Shown: positions 15,651 through 24,190 of the stretch, piece by piece
Layout of the letters: the number at the start of each line of letters is the position of its first letter
Position numbering within the stretch: the stretch's first letter is position 1
Assembly (NCBI GenBank): GCA_048497495.1
Contig: JAFHCF010000085.1
Coordinates: forward strand, 1-51,614
DNA: 51,614 bases
Source: JAFHCF01 sp048497495
GTDB lineage: Bacteria > Pseudomonadota > Alphaproteobacteria > Rhizobiales > Ancalomicrobiaceae
Reading direction: 5' to 3'
Position numbers and translations under genes: made by a program
Notes under the pieces: model-generated
The model's database searches: none
What the model saw: the letters and a program-made list of their open reading frames with translations, nothing else
Told to the model about the DNA's origin: nothing

Positions 15651-17024
15651 ATGATCAATCTCTACCTCCTCGTCTCCGCGGTCCTGGTCGTCGCGGGCTA
15701 TGTCGCCGCCAGTCGGCGAGCGACCGGTTTCGCCGCCGCCGACTGGAAGGACGTCCATTCTCGTCCGGTCTATCACGGTCTCTTCACCGCCTCGTTGATC
15801 CTGCTGCCGATGATCGCGGTCCTCGCGGTCGGCATTCCCCTGGCGAACAACCATGCGATCCAGGCCGCATATTCGGCCTTCCCGGCGGAAGAGATCGCCG
15901 ACGTCAACCGTCGCGGCGCGCTGTTGCGCGACGCCATGATGGTGGCGGAGGGGCAGTTCGTCGGGAAACCCGGCGTGGCGCTGAGCGCCGCCGGCGATGC
16001 CTATGCCTATGCCCGGACGTTCGGCGACTGGCTCCTGCTCTTCGCCGGTCTCGCCGTCGGTCTGGCGGGCGGCGTCTGGGCCTACTCGCGCCTCACGGTC
16101 TTGTTCCGGGCGCGCAATCGGTTCGAGGACATCACGCGTGCGTTGCTCATGGCGGCCGCGGCCGTCGCCGTCCTGACGACGGTCGGCATCGTCCTTTCGG
16201 TTCTGTTCGAGAGCCTCCAGTTCTTCGCGAAGGTGCCGGTGTTCGATTTCCTCTTCGGCCTGGAGTGGTCGCCGCAGACGGCGATCCGGGCCGATCAGGT
16301 CGGGTCGTCGGGTGCCTTCGGCATCGTGCCGCTGGTCACCGGCACCCTGCTCATCACCATGATCGCGATGCTCGTCGCCGGTCCGATCGGCCTGCTCGCC
16401 GCGATCTACATGGCCGAATACGCCAGCCCCGGGGTTCGCGCCGTGGCCAAGCCGATTCTCGAGATCCTGGCGGGCGTCCCCACCGTCGTCCTCGGCTTCT
16501 TCGCCGCGCTGTCGGTCGCGCCCTGGGTGCGAGAGGCCGGTCAGGCCGTGGGGCTCTCGGTCGCCTCGGAATCCGCCTTGGCCGCCGGTCTGGTCATGGG
16601 CATGATGATCATTCCCTTCGTCTCCTCCCTCTCCGACGACGTCATCAACGCGGTGCCGCAGTCGTTGCGCGACGGTTCCTACGCGATGGGGGCGACCAAG
16701 TCGGAGACCATCAAGAAGGTGGTGTTGCGCGCCGCGCTGCCGGGCATCGTCTCGGCGATGATGCTGGCGATCTCGCGCGCCATCGGCGAGACGATGATCG
16801 TCGTCATGGCCGCCGGCCTGGCCGCCAACCTGACCTTCAACCCGCTCGAGGCGGTGACCACCTTCACCGTCCAGATCAAGACGATCCTGGTCGGCGATCA
16901 GGAGTTCGACAGCGCCAAGACGCTGGCGGCCTTCGCGCTCGGCCTGGTGCTCTTCTTCTTCACGCTCACGCTCAACGTGATCGCCCTCAAGATCGTCAAG
17001 AGATATCGGGAACAATATGACTGA
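15651..17024 (+). CDS. pstC: Phosphate ABC transporter permease PstC
   Basis: An inner-membrane permease of 457 residues. An N-terminal pair of membrane helices and a soluble loop (about 20–130, the long alphaproteobacterial PstC type) precede the core permease domain (about 200–455). The EAA-like loop reads LRDGSYAMGATKSETIKKVVLRAALPGI. I prefer the ATG at 15651 with GGTGGA seven bases upstream; a GTG at 15639 in the same frame is an alternative adding four residues. The 3' end overlaps pstA by 8 bases. It forms the phosphate channel with PstA. Confidence 0.94.
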   Translation: MINLYLLVSAVLVVAGYVAASRRATGFAAADWKDVHSRPVYHGLFTASLILLPMIAVLAVGIPLANNHAIQAAYSAFPAEEIADVNRRGALLRDAMMVAEGQFVGKPGVALSAAGDAYAYARTFGDWLLLFAGLAVGLAGGVWAYSRLTVLFRARNRFEDITRALLMAAAAVAVLTTVGIVLSVLFESLQFFAKVPVFDFLFGLEWSPQTAIRADQVGSSGAFGIVPLVTGTLLITMIAMLVAGPIGLLAAIYMAEYASPGVRAVAKPILEILAGVPTVVLGFFAALSVAPWVREAGQAVGLSVASESALAAGLVMGMMIIPFVSSLSDDVINAVPQSLRDGSYAMGATKSETIKKVVLRAALPGIVSAMMLAISRAIGETMIVVMAAGLAANLTFNPLEAVTTFTVQIKTILVGDQEFDSAKTLAAFALGLVLFFFTLTLNVIALKIVKRYREQYD

Positions 17025-18864
17025 CGCGACCTTGAGCGGTGCCGCTCTCCGCCGGATGGACTTCAACTCCGACGCCGCCAGGGCGCGAGTGAAGCGCCGT
17101 TATGCCGCTGAAGCCCGGTTTCGCGCCTATGGCGTCGCCGCGCTCGTGGTCACGACCCTGTTCCTCGTGGTTCTCCTCGCGGACACGTTCATCAAGGGTG
17201 TTCCCGCCTTCTGGCAACATACGCTGGACCTCGAGGTGGCGGTCACGGCCGCCGACGTCGACCCCTCCGGCAGCGGCGATCCCGCGACGCTGCGGGGCGG
17301 TGACTTCACCGCGATCGCCCGCAAGGCGCTGACCGACCGGTTCCCCGAGGTGACCAAGCGGCAGGATCGCAAGCTGCTGTTCGGGCTCCTGTCCTCCGGC
17401 GCCCCGGACCGGCTGCGCGAGCAGGTGGTCGCCGATCCCTCGCTCGTCGGCAAGACCGTCTCGACCCGCATTCTCTTCTCCGACGACATCGACCTCTACT
17501 TCAAGGGGCACGGCACGGATATCCGGGAACGCTCCGGCCGAGGCACGCTGTCGCCGGTCCAGAACGGCGACGCCGTCACCATCACCTCGACCTCCAACGA
17601 CTTCGCCGACGAACTCGTCGTGATCAAGAAGCAGGTCAAGGTGCGTGCCGACAAGCTCAAGGACGAGGCCGACAGGCTCGCGGCGATCACGCTCGACATG
17701 ACGTCGCGGGCGCGCGCCATCGAGATCGCCATCGAACCGGCGCGTCGAGCCGGGGATACCGCGCTGGTTGCTCGGCTCGAGACCAACCTGGCCGCGCTCA
17801 CGAGCGAGGCCAGCGCTCTCCAGAGCAAGGTGACGGAGGCGCGCGAGACGTCGCAGACCCTCTTCCGGCGCTTCGACGACCCCAAGGCGGCCGAACCGCT
17901 AGATACCGGGATGCCGTCGTTGCTGGTGCGCTTCGGCACGGGCCTCCTGAAGATCGAGAAGCTGGGCGACACCCGTGTCGACGGGCGTATCCTGCTGCCG
18001 CCGGCCTCCTGGAGCGACGTCGGGCCGAAGGACTGGAGTCTCGTGACCTTCGCCACGCCGGAAGGCAATCGCCGCGTCGGCGATCAGGAAGTGGCATGGC
18101 TCGAACGGCTCCGGGTGGAGGGCGTCGTCGGTCGGCACTTCAACACGACCTTCTTCACCTCCGGCGACAGCCGCGAGGCGGAACTGGCGGGCATCCGCGG
18201 CGCCCTCGTCGGCACCGCGCTGACCCTGCTCGTGACTTTGGCGATCTGCTTGCCGCTCGGCGTCGCCGCCGCGATCTGGCTCGAGGAATTCGCGCCGAAG
18301 AATCGCCTCACCGAGGTGATCGAGGTGAACATCAACAACCTCGCGGCGGTTCCCTCGATCGTGTTCGGTCTCCTCGGCCTCGCGGTGTTCCTGAACTTCT
18401 TCGAACTGCCGCGGTCGGCGCCGGTCGTCGGCGGCCTGGTGCTGGCCCTCTTGGTGATGCCGACGATCATCATCGCCTCCCGTGCCGCATTGAGGGCCGT
18501 ACCGCCCTCGATCACCGAAGCGGCGCTGGGTGTCGGGGCCTCCAAGCAGCAGGCGATCTTCCATCACGTCCTGCCGCTGGCGATGCCCGGCATCATGACC
18601 GGCACGATCATCGGAATGGCGCACGCGCTCGGCGAGACGGCCCCGTTGCTGATGATCGGCATGGTGGCGTTCATCGTCGACGTGCCGACCTCGGTCGCCG
18701 ATGCCGCCACGGTTCTGCCGGTGCAGATCTACCTCTGGTCCGATCTTCCCGAGGTCGCCTTCCAATCGAAGACCGCGGCGGCGATCATCGTCCTGCTGGG
18801 TTTCCTCTTCGCCATGAACGGAGCCGCGATCTGGCTGCGCAAGAAGTTCGAACGGCGCTGGTGA
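17017..18864 (+). CDS. pstA: Phosphate ABC transporter permease PstA with long periplasmic insertion
   Basis: A protein of 615 residues, far longer than ordinary PstA (about 280–300) and also longer than the N-terminally extended DUF3333 type (about 430, from memory). The first membrane helix is at about 38–58. Residues about 60–390 form one large presumably periplasmic region. Within it, about 200–285 is a heptad-rich, Ala/Leu/Lys/Glu helical stretch (VIKKQVKVRADKLKDEADR and onward) that looks like a coiled coil. The core permease follows (about 392–612) with the EAA-type loop ITEAALGVGASKQQAIFHHVLPLAMPGI. The start overlaps pstC by 8 bases. The role of the insertion is unknown; docking of PstS or a cell-wall contact are guesses. 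Confidence 0.93.
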   Translation: MTDATLSGAALRRMDFNSDAARARVKRRYAAEARFRAYGVAALVVTTLFLVVLLADTFIKGVPAFWQHTLDLEVAVTAADVDPSGSGDPATLRGGDFTAIARKALTDRFPEVTKRQDRKLLFGLLSSGAPDRLREQVVADPSLVGKTVSTRILFSDDIDLYFKGHGTDIRERSGRGTLSPVQNGDAVTITSTSNDFADELVVIKKQVKVRADKLKDEADRLAAITLDMTSRARAIEIAIEPARRAGDTALVARLETNLAALTSEASALQSKVTEARETSQTLFRRFDDPKAAEPLDTGMPSLLVRFGTGLLKIEKLGDTRVDGRILLPPASWSDVGPKDWSLVTFATPEGNRRVGDQEVAWLERLRVEGVVGRHFNTTFFTSGDSREAELAGIRGALVGTALTLLVTLAICLPLGVAAAIWLEEFAPKNRLTEVIEVNINNLAAVPSIVFGLLGLAVFLNFFELPRSAPVVGGLVLALLVMPTIIIASRAALRAVPPSITEAALGVGASKQQAIFHHVLPLAMPGIMTGTIIGMAHALGETAPLLMIGMVAFIVDVPTSVADAATVLPVQIYLWSDLPEVAFQSKTAAAIIVLLGFLFAMNGAAIWLRKKFERRW

Positions 18865-18922
18865 TCGGCGCCACATCGAGTCCGCGCATCCGTTTTTCGA
18901 CCCCAGATATTGGAGACCTCCG

Positions 18923-19723
18923 ATGGATACCCACGTTTCCAACGCAACGAGGCAAGTCGTGCAAATCAAGCCAAAGGTTATCGCTCGCGACGTCAATGTC
19001 TACTACAGCGAAAAACAGGCGTTGAAGAGCGTTTCGGTGGAGATCCCCGAGAAGAGCGTGACCGCTTTCATCGGTCCCTCCGGCTGCGGCAAGTCGACGT
19101 TCCTGCGTTGCATCAACCGAATGAACGACACCATTCCGATCTGTCGGGTCGAAGGTGAGATTCTGGTCGACGAGCAGGACATCTACGATCGCTCGCTCGA
19201 CGTCGTTCAGCTTCGGGCTCGGGTCGGCATGGTCTTTCAGAAGCCCAATCCCTTCCCGAAGTCGATCTACGAGAACATCGCCTACGGACCGCGGATCCAC
19301 GGAATGGTGAAGAGCAAGAGCGATCTCGACGAGGTCGTCGAGAGTTGCCTGCGGCGGGCCAGCCTCTTCGAGGAGGTCAAGGACCGCCTCAACGATGGCG
19401 GCACCAGCCTTTCGGGTGGACAGCAGCAGCGGCTCTGCATCGCGCGCGCCCTGGCGGTCAATCCCGAGGTCATCCTCATGGACGAACCCTGTTCGGCGCT
19501 CGACCCCATCGCGACCGCGCGCATCGAGGAACTGATCGACGAGCTTCGCGTCGACTACACGATCATCATCGTGACCCATTCGATGCAGCAGGCTTCGCGC
19601 GTCTCGCAGAAGACGGCCTTCTTTCATCTCGGAGAGCTGGTCGAATTCGGCAGCACGAGCGAGATGTTCCTGACGCCGAAGAAGCAGCAGACGAGCGACT
19701 ACATCACGGGTCGATATGGCTGA
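18923..19723 (+). CDS. pstB: Phosphate ABC transporter ATPase PstB
   Basis: A 266-residue ATPase. Walker A GPSGCGKST, Q-loop GMVFQKPNPFPKSIYENIAYG, signature LSGGQQQRLCIARALA and Walker B VILMDEPCSALDPIA are all canonical PstB. It ends ...SDYITGRYG as most PstB proteins do. The ATG at 18923 has GGAGACCTCCG upstream, 58 bases after pstA. In many bacteria phoU follows; here a palindrome and a non-coding stretch follow instead. Confidence 0.97.
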   Translation: MDTHVSNATRQVVQIKPKVIARDVNVYYSEKQALKSVSVEIPEKSVTAFIGPSGCGKSTFLRCINRMNDTIPICRVEGEILVDEQDIYDRSLDVVQLRARVGMVFQKPNPFPKSIYENIAYGPRIHGMVKSKSDLDEVVESCLRRASLFEEVKDRLNDGGTSLSGGQQQRLCIARALAVNPEVILMDEPCSALDPIATARIEELIDELRVDYTIIIVTHSMQQASRVSQKTAFFHLGELVEFGSTSEMFLTPKKQQTSDYITGRYG

Positions 19724-19739
19724 TCGGTCGCGACCGATC
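19722..19739 (+). terminator. Perfect 18-bp palindrome at the pstB stop codon
   Basis: GATCGGTCGCGACCGATC is self-complementary, overlaps the pstB stop codon and is followed by GGTTT. It could act as a weak terminator of the pst operon or as a protein site. Evidence is the symmetry alone. Confidence 0.4.
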
Positions 19740-20300
19740 GGTTTGCCTGGGGGCGTCGCGCGAGTGGGCGCATCCCGGGCCGCGATGACGGACGGGCCGT
19801 GGGTCGCCTCTTCTTTGAGGCGTGGACCGTCGATGTCGAAGTGGGTTGATGACGTCGATCATGGAGCGAGAGCTTCGACCCTGATCCGCTTCGCACGACA
19901 TGTGGATCGGGATTGAGCGCTCGGCCGGCAGAGGCAGTCGCCGTCTCTTCGAGCAAATTGGACGAGCATGAATTGCCGGATGTCTCGGCGCGATTGCGTC
20001 GACGCGGCTTGTTCATGGGATAATACTGGGTAATCCTCATTTCGAGGAAATCTGGAATCGGCGATTTCAAATTCATGCTTTCGATTTCAGCATGGTACCT
20101 GAAATCGGTGCCCACGAAACCGGTCGCGGGCCGTCGTCGGCGCGAAATCTCATGATGTATGCCGAAGCGGAATTCGATTCCGTCCTGGTGAATAGAGGTC
20201 CCGCGCTTCGTCGACTTCGCCGCGCCACGGCGATCTCCGCCGCGATCGGCATCGCGAACAGCAACTTCGAATTCGCCACGTTCATCCGGAGCGGGCGACC
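19740..20300. other. 561-base stretch without a recognisable gene
   Basis: This stretch between pstB and the TauE/SafE gene is clearly less GC-rich than its surroundings, and open frames in it match nothing I recognise. It holds an inverted repeat CGATTTCAG/CTGAAATCG with an 8-base spacer (20082–20107), preceded by another copy of CGATTTCA at 20061. GATAAT at 20019 with TTGCGT 19 bases before it is a weak plus-strand promoter. A small RNA is possible but not shown. Confidence 0.5.
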
Positions 20301-21146
20301 TCAGCCGTGACGCCAGACCTTCACCGAGGACAGGACGAGGATCGCCGCGAGGGCGGGCAACAGCACCGTCGACGGCACCAGGCCGAGAAACTGCCCCCCC
20401 ATGAAGCTTCCGACGATCGAGCCCACCGCCATGACGAGGACGAAGCGCCTGTTGCGGGCGAGCGTCGCGAAGGCGCTGTCGCGGCTGTAGCGGGTGAAGC
20501 CGACGATCATCGTCGGCAGGCTGACGGCGAGCGACAGAGATCCGGCGAGCTTGATGTCGGCTCCGAACAGCAGGACGAGCGTCGGGATCAGCAACTCGCC
20601 GCCGGCGACGCCCATCAGTGAGGCGACGACGCCGATGGCGAAGCCCGCCACGACACCGGCGACCATCTGCCATGGACCGGTCAACACGGCCGAGGCGCCG
20701 CCCGCGTCGTGACCGAACAGAAGCGCCGCAGCGATCAGGACCAGTAGGACGGCGATGATCCGAAAGAGGCTCCTCGAGCTCAGTTTGGTTGCCCATCCCG
20801 CCCCGAACCAGGCGCCGGCCAGGCTGCCGGCGAGCAGATTGACGATGACCGACCAATGATCGGCGATCGTCGCGAAGGGGACGGCAGCGGCCCGGAACGG
20901 CAGCGCCGAGGCGACCACGATCAGGCTCATCGCCTTGTTGAGGATCACCGCCTCCAGCGCCCGAAACTTGAAGGGGCCGATCAGAAGAGGCAGCCGGAAC
21001 TCGGCGCCGCCGAGACCGATCAACCCGCCGAGAGCGCCGATGAGGGCGCCGCCGGCGAAGGCGGGCACCGGATGCGGCGCCGAGGCAGTATCGATCGCGG
21101 CATCGCCGTCGGTCGAGGTCGATGATGAGGCGGATGACGTCGGCAT
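20301..21146 (-). CDS. TauE/SafE-family membrane transporter
   Basis: An inner-membrane protein of 281 residues with about eight hydrophobic segments after a Ser/Thr-rich N terminus. The two glycine-rich repeats of the family are visible: GGALIGALGGLIGLGGAEFRLP, and GVVASLMGVAGGELLIPTLVLLFGAD in the second half. Family members export sulfite, sulfoacetate or related organosulfur anions, or act on other anions. The start is the ATG at 21146 with GGAGG ten bases upstream. It diverges from the HTH/binding-domain regulator at 21351, which probably controls it. The substrate is not readable. Confidence 0.88.
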   Translation of the reverse strand: MPTSSASSSTSTDGDAAIDTASAPHPVPAFAGGALIGALGGLIGLGGAEFRLPLLIGPFKFRALEAVILNKAMSLIVVASALPFRAAAVPFATIADHWSVIVNLLAGSLAGAWFGAGWATKLSSRSLFRIIAVLLVLIAAALLFGHDAGGASAVLTGPWQMVAGVVAGFAIGVVASLMGVAGGELLIPTLVLLFGADIKLAGSLSLAVSLPTMIVGFTRYSRDSAFATLARNRRFVLVMAVGSIVGSFMGGQFLGLVPSTVLLPALAAILVLSSVKVWRHG

Positions 21147-21203
21147 GATCGAACCTCCGAAGCGGCGTCGTACCGATCGGCCGCCGGCGAATTGACACGA
21201 AAT

Positions 21204-21339
21204 GATACGAAAAGAGGTGAACCATCCGTCCTTCACATAGCATTCAAACAGAATGAGATGAAAAGCGGCGTTTCGTAAAGCATATCCCGCAAAGTCCCGC
21301 TTTCTCATTCGTCGATTTTCACATAACGATATGAAAAGA
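21204..21339. promoter_or_regulatory. Repeated operator-like sites in the TauE–regulator gap
   Basis: Three copies of GA(T/G)A(T/C)GAAAAG occur at 21204–21214, 21255–21265 and 21328–21338. The last forms a 22-base dyad, TTTTCACAT/ATATGAAAA (21316–21337, 8 of 9 paired), ending 13 bases before the regulator start. This 204-base gap is AT-rich for the window. Binding by the divergent regulator is inferred from position. Confidence 0.55.
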
Positions 21340-21350
21340 AGCAGAGTGAG

Positions 21351-22319
21351 ATGAACGAGGGACCGATGGATGATCGCGATGCCCTGACCGTCGACGACGT
21401 GGCGGCGATGCTCCACATCGGCAAGGGGACGATCTACGGACTGATCAGGAGCGGCGGCATCGGCCACTACAAGGTCGGCCGCAAGATCCGCTTCACCGAA
21501 GCCGACCTGCGCGCCTATGTCGAGGCCTCGAAGAGGGCGATGCGATCACCCGCGCCGGCCGGGCCCGTCACGCTCGACGAGACGAAGTATTTCGATCTGT
21601 CGGCCGATCGGCGAAAGGACGCCGGCTTCGTCATCTGCGGTCAGGATCTGGTGCTCGACATCCTGTCCAACCTCATGCGCCATCACGGCGTCATGGCGCT
21701 CAGGGCCTACATCGGCAGCTACGACAGCCTGGTCTCGCTCTACCACGACAAAGTCGCCGTCGCGACCTCCCACCTGTGGGACGGGGCGAGCGACGAATAC
21801 AACATCCCCCATGTCCGGGCGTTGCTTCCGGGCATCCGCTGCACGATCGTGAACATCACCTATCGGACGCAGGGGCTCTATGTCGCCAAGGGCAACCCCA
21901 AGAGCATTCGATCGTGGAGCGACTTCGGACGGACCGACATCCGCATGATCAATCGGGAGAAGGGCGCCGGCTCCCGCGTCCTGCTCGACGAGAACCTGAA
22001 GTTGCTCGGCTTCTACGGCAGCCGCGTCGCCGGCTACGACGACGAGAACCAGTCGCACCTCGCCGTCGCCAGCGCCGTGGGGCGTGGCGAGGCGGACGTC
22101 GCCGTGGGGTCGGAGAAGATCGGCCATCAGGTCGACAACATCGATTTCGTGCCGATGAAGCGGGAGCGCTACGACCTCGTCGTCAAGACGGAGCAGGTCG
22201 ACCGGGCGGAGATCAAAACGATGCTCGAGATTCTGCGGTCCCAGAAGTTCCAGAACGAATTCAGGAGTATCGGCGGGTACGACATTTGCGACATGGGTCG
22301 GATCGTTCACGAGACGTGA
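21351..22319 (+). CDS. Regulator with excisionase/MerR-type HTH and periplasmic-binding-like domain (PBP_like)
   Basis: A protein of 322 residues in two parts. Residues about 11–57 form a helix-turn-helix of the excisionase type (LTVDDVAAMLHIGKGTIYGLIRSGGIGHYKVGRKIRF). Residues about 85–310 resemble the intracellular substrate-binding domain of the PBP_like family (related to molybdate/oxyanion binding proteins), with GSYDSLVSLYHDKVAVATSHLWDG and INREKGAGSRVLLDENL. Such one-component sensors bind a small anion and regulate nearby transport genes. The start is uncertain: the ATG at 21366, preceded by GAGGGACC, has the better ribosome-binding site than the ATG at 21351. It is divergent from the TauE/SafE gene. 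The ligand is unknown. Confidence 0.83.
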   Translation: MNEGPMDDRDALTVDDVAAMLHIGKGTIYGLIRSGGIGHYKVGRKIRFTEADLRAYVEASKRAMRSPAPAGPVTLDETKYFDLSADRRKDAGFVICGQDLVLDILSNLMRHHGVMALRAYIGSYDSLVSLYHDKVAVATSHLWDGASDEYNIPHVRALLPGIRCTIVNITYRTQGLYVAKGNPKSIRSWSDFGRTDIRMINREKGAGSRVLLDENLKLLGFYGSRVAGYDDENQSHLAVASAVGRGEADVAVGSEKIGHQVDNIDFVPMKRERYDLVVKTEQVDRAEIKTMLEILRSQKFQNEFRSIGGYDICDMGRIVHET

Positions 22320-22392
22320 CGACGGGCCGAAGGTGGGCCGGTCGGGGTGAAGGTCTTCCCCATCCCGTCGCACCTCCTTCCTCGCATTGTCG

Positions 22393-22911
22393 TCAGAATT
22401 CCAGATCGCCCTCGATCGCGGCGATTCCGGCCTTGGCGCAGACGTCGTCGGCCTCGCCGCCCGGCGCGCCCGAGACCCCGATCGCGCCGACCATCTGGCC
22501 CGCCGCTTCGATTGGGAGCCCGCCCCCGATCATCACCACGCCCGGTAGCGACATGATGCCCTTCTCCGGCGAATCCACCCGACCGACGCGCGACGCGACG
22601 GTCGTCGTCGCATCGCGCCAGCTCGCGGCGGTTCGCGCCTTGCCGGCGGCGGCCTCGAGCGTGTGCCAGCCGGCGAAGCGATCACGGAGCGTGACGATCG
22701 GCAATCCGGAGGGATCCGACACGGTGATCGTCGCCTGCCATCCCCGGTTCCGGCATTCGGCCTGCGCCGCCAGAGCCGCCTTCAATGCGGTTTCGGGAGA
22801 GAGAATACGCCGCGACCAGGTCGCCTCCTCCGCGAAGGCGCCATCGGCCGAGATGGCCAGAAGGAAACCCATCGTGACGACAGGAATGATGGCCGTCCTT
22901 CGTTTCTTCAT
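22393..22911 (-). CDS. Secreted GlcG/HbpS-family protein (DUF336)
   Basis: A protein of 172 residues. The signal peptide (MKKRRTAIIPVVTMGFLLAISADGAFA) is followed by the GlcG/HbpS fold: ALKAALAAQAECRNRGWQATITVSDPSGLPIVTLRDR and PGVVMIGGGLPIEAAGQMVGAIGVSGAPGGEADDVCAKAGI. Family members include the haem-binding HbpS and proteins of unknown role. The start is the ATG at 22911 with CGGGAG upstream; a longer open frame upstream lacks similarity. It stands alone between a converging regulator and a gene-poor stretch, so the context gives no function. Confidence 0.85.
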   Translation of the reverse strand: MKKRRTAIIPVVTMGFLLAISADGAFAEEATWSRRILSPETALKAALAAQAECRNRGWQATITVSDPSGLPIVTLRDRFAGWHTLEAAAGKARTAASWRDATTTVASRVGRVDSPEKGIMSLPGVVMIGGGLPIEAAGQMVGAIGVSGAPGGEADDVCAKAGIAAIEGDLEF

Positions 22912-23385
22912 TTCTTGCTCCCGGCAGCGGTTCGATTTCCTCGAGGCTAGTCGAGGCGCGGCGAGATTGCGAGCCCGACACCCGCCAGAATCGAGATGGC
23001 GGCGAAGAACCGGCGTGAAACTCCTCCGAATCCGGATCCGGCGAGCCTCGACACGCCATTTCGCCGCGGCCGGCGTGTGGCAGGTCTCGGCATCGCGAAA
23101 CCAGAACCACAGCCCCGGACTTGCCACCGATGCCCCGAGGAGCGCCCCCCGGGAGCAGCGGATCGGCCGCTCCGAAGAACAGTCCCGCCCGTGCGGCCGC
23201 GAGGCCGAGGACGGCGGAGCTTTCGGTCATGCCGAGGATGAAGGACGAGCCGGAGCGCCATCCCCGGGCCGAGGAGGACGACGAGGACAACCACCTGCCG
23301 CGAACCGAAGGCACGCGGGCGCCTCATCGATTCCATTCGCGTCTCGACCCCGTCGAGCGCCTCGACCCACGCCGGGCCGGGCGGC
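22912..23385. other. 474-base stretch without a convincing gene; possible decayed membrane-protein gene
   Basis: No intact reading frame here looks real. On the minus strand, hydrophobic segments appear in different frames (QVVVLVVLLGPGMALRLVL near 23290, SFILGMTESSAVLGLAAARAGLFFGAADP near 23200, FFAAISILAGVGLAIS near 22970). That could be a frameshifted remnant of a small membrane protein. GC-rich DNA yields such segments by chance, so confidence is low. Confidence 0.25.
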
Positions 23386-23928
23386 TCAGGAGCGCTTCGG
23401 CGCCACCGCGCCGTAAAGGGCGACGAGCGCCAGTCCGCCGGAGAACAGCACGTTCCACCCGGCCATGGAGAGGCCGAGGATCACCACGGCCGGCACGTCG
23501 CAGGGCACGACCGGATTGGTCGCGAGACGCGCCATCAGGTCGGCGGCCGAGGTCATGGGCACGGCGGCCCCGTCGGCGCAGACGTCGGGACCGGCCCACC
23601 AATGCCATTCGACGCCGGCGTGATAGGCGGCGATCGAGCCTCCCCAGATCATCGCGAGGCCGAGCCCGACACAGCCGGTCCGGCTCACCCACGACGGCAG
23701 CCGAGCCGAGGTGACCGCGACGAGGAGGCCGAGCGGAACGGCGACGTAATAGGGGGGACGTTGCGCGTAACAGAGCGAACACGGCGCCAGCCCCAGGCCA
23801 TACTGGGCGAACCACGCGCCGCAGATCGCGACGATCCCGCCGATGGCGATGACGATCGCCGCGGCCCTCGCCGGATCGCGGGCGAGCGCCCCCGAGGTGA
23901 AGAAGCGCGACAGCCCATCACCAGCCAT
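23386..23928 (-). CDS. dsbB: Disulfide bond formation protein, DsbB family
   Basis: A 180-residue inner-membrane protein with four hydrophobic segments. The quinone-linked motif APCSLCYAQRPPYY gives the first cysteine pair (Cys50, Cys53); Cys117 and Cys143 in the second periplasmic loop are the second pair. It would pass electrons from a periplasmic thiol oxidase to the quinone pool. I take the ATG at 23928; a TTG at 23946 in frame would overlap the preceding gene. It follows the small CxxC protein by 5 bases and so belongs to the permease–thioredoxin operon. DsbB in such a position is unusual and suggests thiol chemistry linked to metalloid handling. Confidence 0.88.
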   Translation of the reverse strand: MAGDGLSRFFTSGALARDPARAAAIVIAIGGIVAICGAWFAQYGLGLAPCSLCYAQRPPYYVAVPLGLLVAVTSARLPSWVSRTGCVGLGLAMIWGGSIAAYHAGVEWHWWAGPDVCADGAAVPMTSAADLMARLATNPVVPCDVPAVVILGLSMAGWNVLFSGGLALVALYGAVAPKRS

Positions 23929-23933
23929 GGCGT

Positions 23934-24167
23934 TCACGCCAGCCAACCGGGGATGTCCTCGGCCTTGGGCAGGCCGCCGGCATGGACGACCTTGCCGTCG
24001 ACGACGATACCCGGCGTCGAGGCGATGCCGAAGCCGGCGATGGCCGCGTAGTCGGTGACCTTCTCGAGCGCGATCGCCACGCCCAACCGGTCGGCCTCGG
24101 CCTGCACCATCTCGGCGGTCGTCTGGCAGCGCTTGCAGCCGGGTCCGAGGATCTTGACGTCTTTCAT
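23934..24167 (-). CDS. Small thioredoxin-like redox protein (CxxC)
   Basis: A 77-residue cytoplasmic protein with a redox motif near the N terminus, ILGPGCKRCQTT (Cys11, Cys14), and the cis-proline region GIASTPGIVVDGKVVHAGGLP. It matches the small thioredoxin/glutaredoxin-like family (MTH895 type) that is commonly coded beside DUF318 permeases. A good ribosome-binding site (AAGGAGATCCACC) precedes the ATG at 24167. Probable role: thiol redox partner of the permease at 24191–25270 or of arsenic reduction, by inference. Confidence 0.9.
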   Translation of the reverse strand: MKDVKILGPGCKRCQTTAEMVQAEADRLGVAIALEKVTDYAAIAGFGIASTPGIVVDGKVVHAGGLPKAEDIPGWLA

Positions 24168-24190
24168 GGTGGATCTCCTTGAGTTCGCCT

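Noticed and set aside
19740..20300. Remnant of an insertion sequence or attachment site
   Set aside because: The lower GC prompted the idea, but there is no transposase fragment, no terminal inverted repeats, no target duplication and no tRNA gene nearby.
19699..21243. A long minus-strand frame spanning the pstB end, the non-coding stretch and the TauE/SafE gene
   Set aside because: It crosses two unrelated regions and is basic, low-complexity sequence in a different frame from the clear TauE/SafE protein.
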